6,254 bases of DNA from assembly GCA_023134755.1 (NCBI GenBank), contig JAGLUM010000074.1, positions 1-6,254 of the forward strand, read 5' to 3'. The stretch's first letter is position 1. Each line of letters starts with the position of its first letter. Below, piece after piece: positions 5,812 through 6,254 of this stretch. Source of the DNA: Fidelibacterota bacterium (GTDB lineage Bacteria; Fidelibacterota; Fidelibacteria; Fidelibacterales; Fidelibacteraceae). Both the position numbers and the translations under genes were made by a program. The notes under the pieces were generated by a model. It did no database searches. It saw nothing but the letters and a program-made list of their open reading frames with translations, and was not told where the DNA came from.

Positions 5812-6254
5812 TAAACGTATCAATACATGGTATGAACAGTATAAAACACCTCCCGTCGATGTAATAAAAAGCAATTGGGATCACTATGCCGGCCTGTGGA
5901 TTAATCCATGGTACCGTTTCCCTCGCCGGAATCTACCACTCCCGGTTTTTCAGGAAATGCTGGATAAATTTAGTATGATGTATGATGACTGGGATAGCGC
6001 TTTTAAAGATGCCGGCAATCCCTACGATTTGCAGTTATGGATTTACGATGAGCACATGATAGATAGTCAGTTGCTTTGCGCCGGTGTTGAAAAAGATGGC
6101 GAGCAACGTAATAACTACTTCAATGCTTGCCCGGAACAATACAAATTCCAATCAGAGAAATACACAAAAAGCACATATTTTGACCCTGATGATTTTAAGT
6201 GGATGACCTATGAGGTGCGCAGCACTCTCTACGAGAAAAGCGACGAGCTTACTC
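5774..6254 (+). CDS. Unrecognised aromatic-rich protein (3' partial)
   Basis: An uninterrupted frame runs from the ATG at 5774 to the window edge, giving 160 residues without a stop. The previous in-frame stop is the TGA at 5735-5737. The start is either 5774 or the ATG at 5795 (Met8); neither has a good Shine-Dalgarno. The gene overlaps the end of the small membrane protein by 38 or 17 bases, which suggests coupled translation. The N-terminus is basic but has no hydrophobic signal, so a cytoplasmic location is likely. Residues 19-49 are dense in Trp and Tyr (Trp19, 35, 42, 46; WINPWYRFPRR at 42-52), and the remainder is acidic and aromatic (MMYDDWDSAF, LWIYDEHMID, YFDPDDFKWM). Cysteines fall at about 99 and 114. 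I do not recognise a family and assign no function. Codon use resembles the neighbours, so it is probably a real gene. Confidence 0.75.
   Translation, partial: MKLTIYKMRKTLSKRINTWYEQYKTPPVDVIKSNWDHYAGLWINPWYRFPRRNLPLPVFQEMLDKFSMMYDDWDSAFKDAGNPYDLQLWIYDEHMIDSQLLCAGVEKDGEQRNNYFNACPEQYKFQSEKYTKSTYFDPDDFKWMTYEVRSTLYEKSDELT

Overview
The window looks like part of a chromosome from a didermic bacterium of the FCB (Fibrobacteres-Chlorobi-Bacteroidetes) superphylum or a nearby lineage such as Marinimicrobia, Calditrichota, Ignavibacteria or Cloacimonadota. The reasons are a TonB-dependent receptor with the Oar/Bacteroidetes style of barrel, a PorV/PorQ-type outer-membrane protein directly behind it, a lipoprotein with a canonical lipobox, and moderate GC content. 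The exact phylum cannot be settled from the sequence. All genes lie on the + strand, and I see no tRNA, rRNA, CRISPR array, insertion sequence or phage gene.

Left block (1-4370): three tightly packed genes that read as one operon for outer-membrane proteins. They are the C-terminal barrel of a TonB-dependent receptor (5' end outside the window), a 321-residue PorV/PorQ-like barrel protein starting on the base after the receptor's stop, and a 451-residue lipoprotein with about six NHL-like beta-propeller blades whose ATG overlaps the previous stop by one base. The spacing suggests translational coupling. It also suggests a joint role at the outer membrane, perhaps an uptake or surface-assembly complex. 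The substrate is unknown.

Middle (4371-4691): a 321-bp gap with no convincing gene, rich in small structured repeats. In order it holds an AT-rich 8-6-8 dyad, a GC-rich inverted repeat with two competing foldings, a perfect 18-bp palindrome, and a polypyrimidine tract with an 8-bp period. The central part looks like a dispersed intergenic repeat of REP/MITE type, but its copy number cannot be seen here.

Right block (4692-6254): a second operon-like group. It holds an exported glycerophosphodiester phosphodiesterase with an intact active site, a 78-residue two-helix membrane protein overlapping it by 8 bp, and an unrecognised aromatic-rich protein that overlaps the small protein's end and runs off the window. 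The group may link phospholipid head-group turnover to an envelope function, but only the phosphodiesterase has a recognisable activity.
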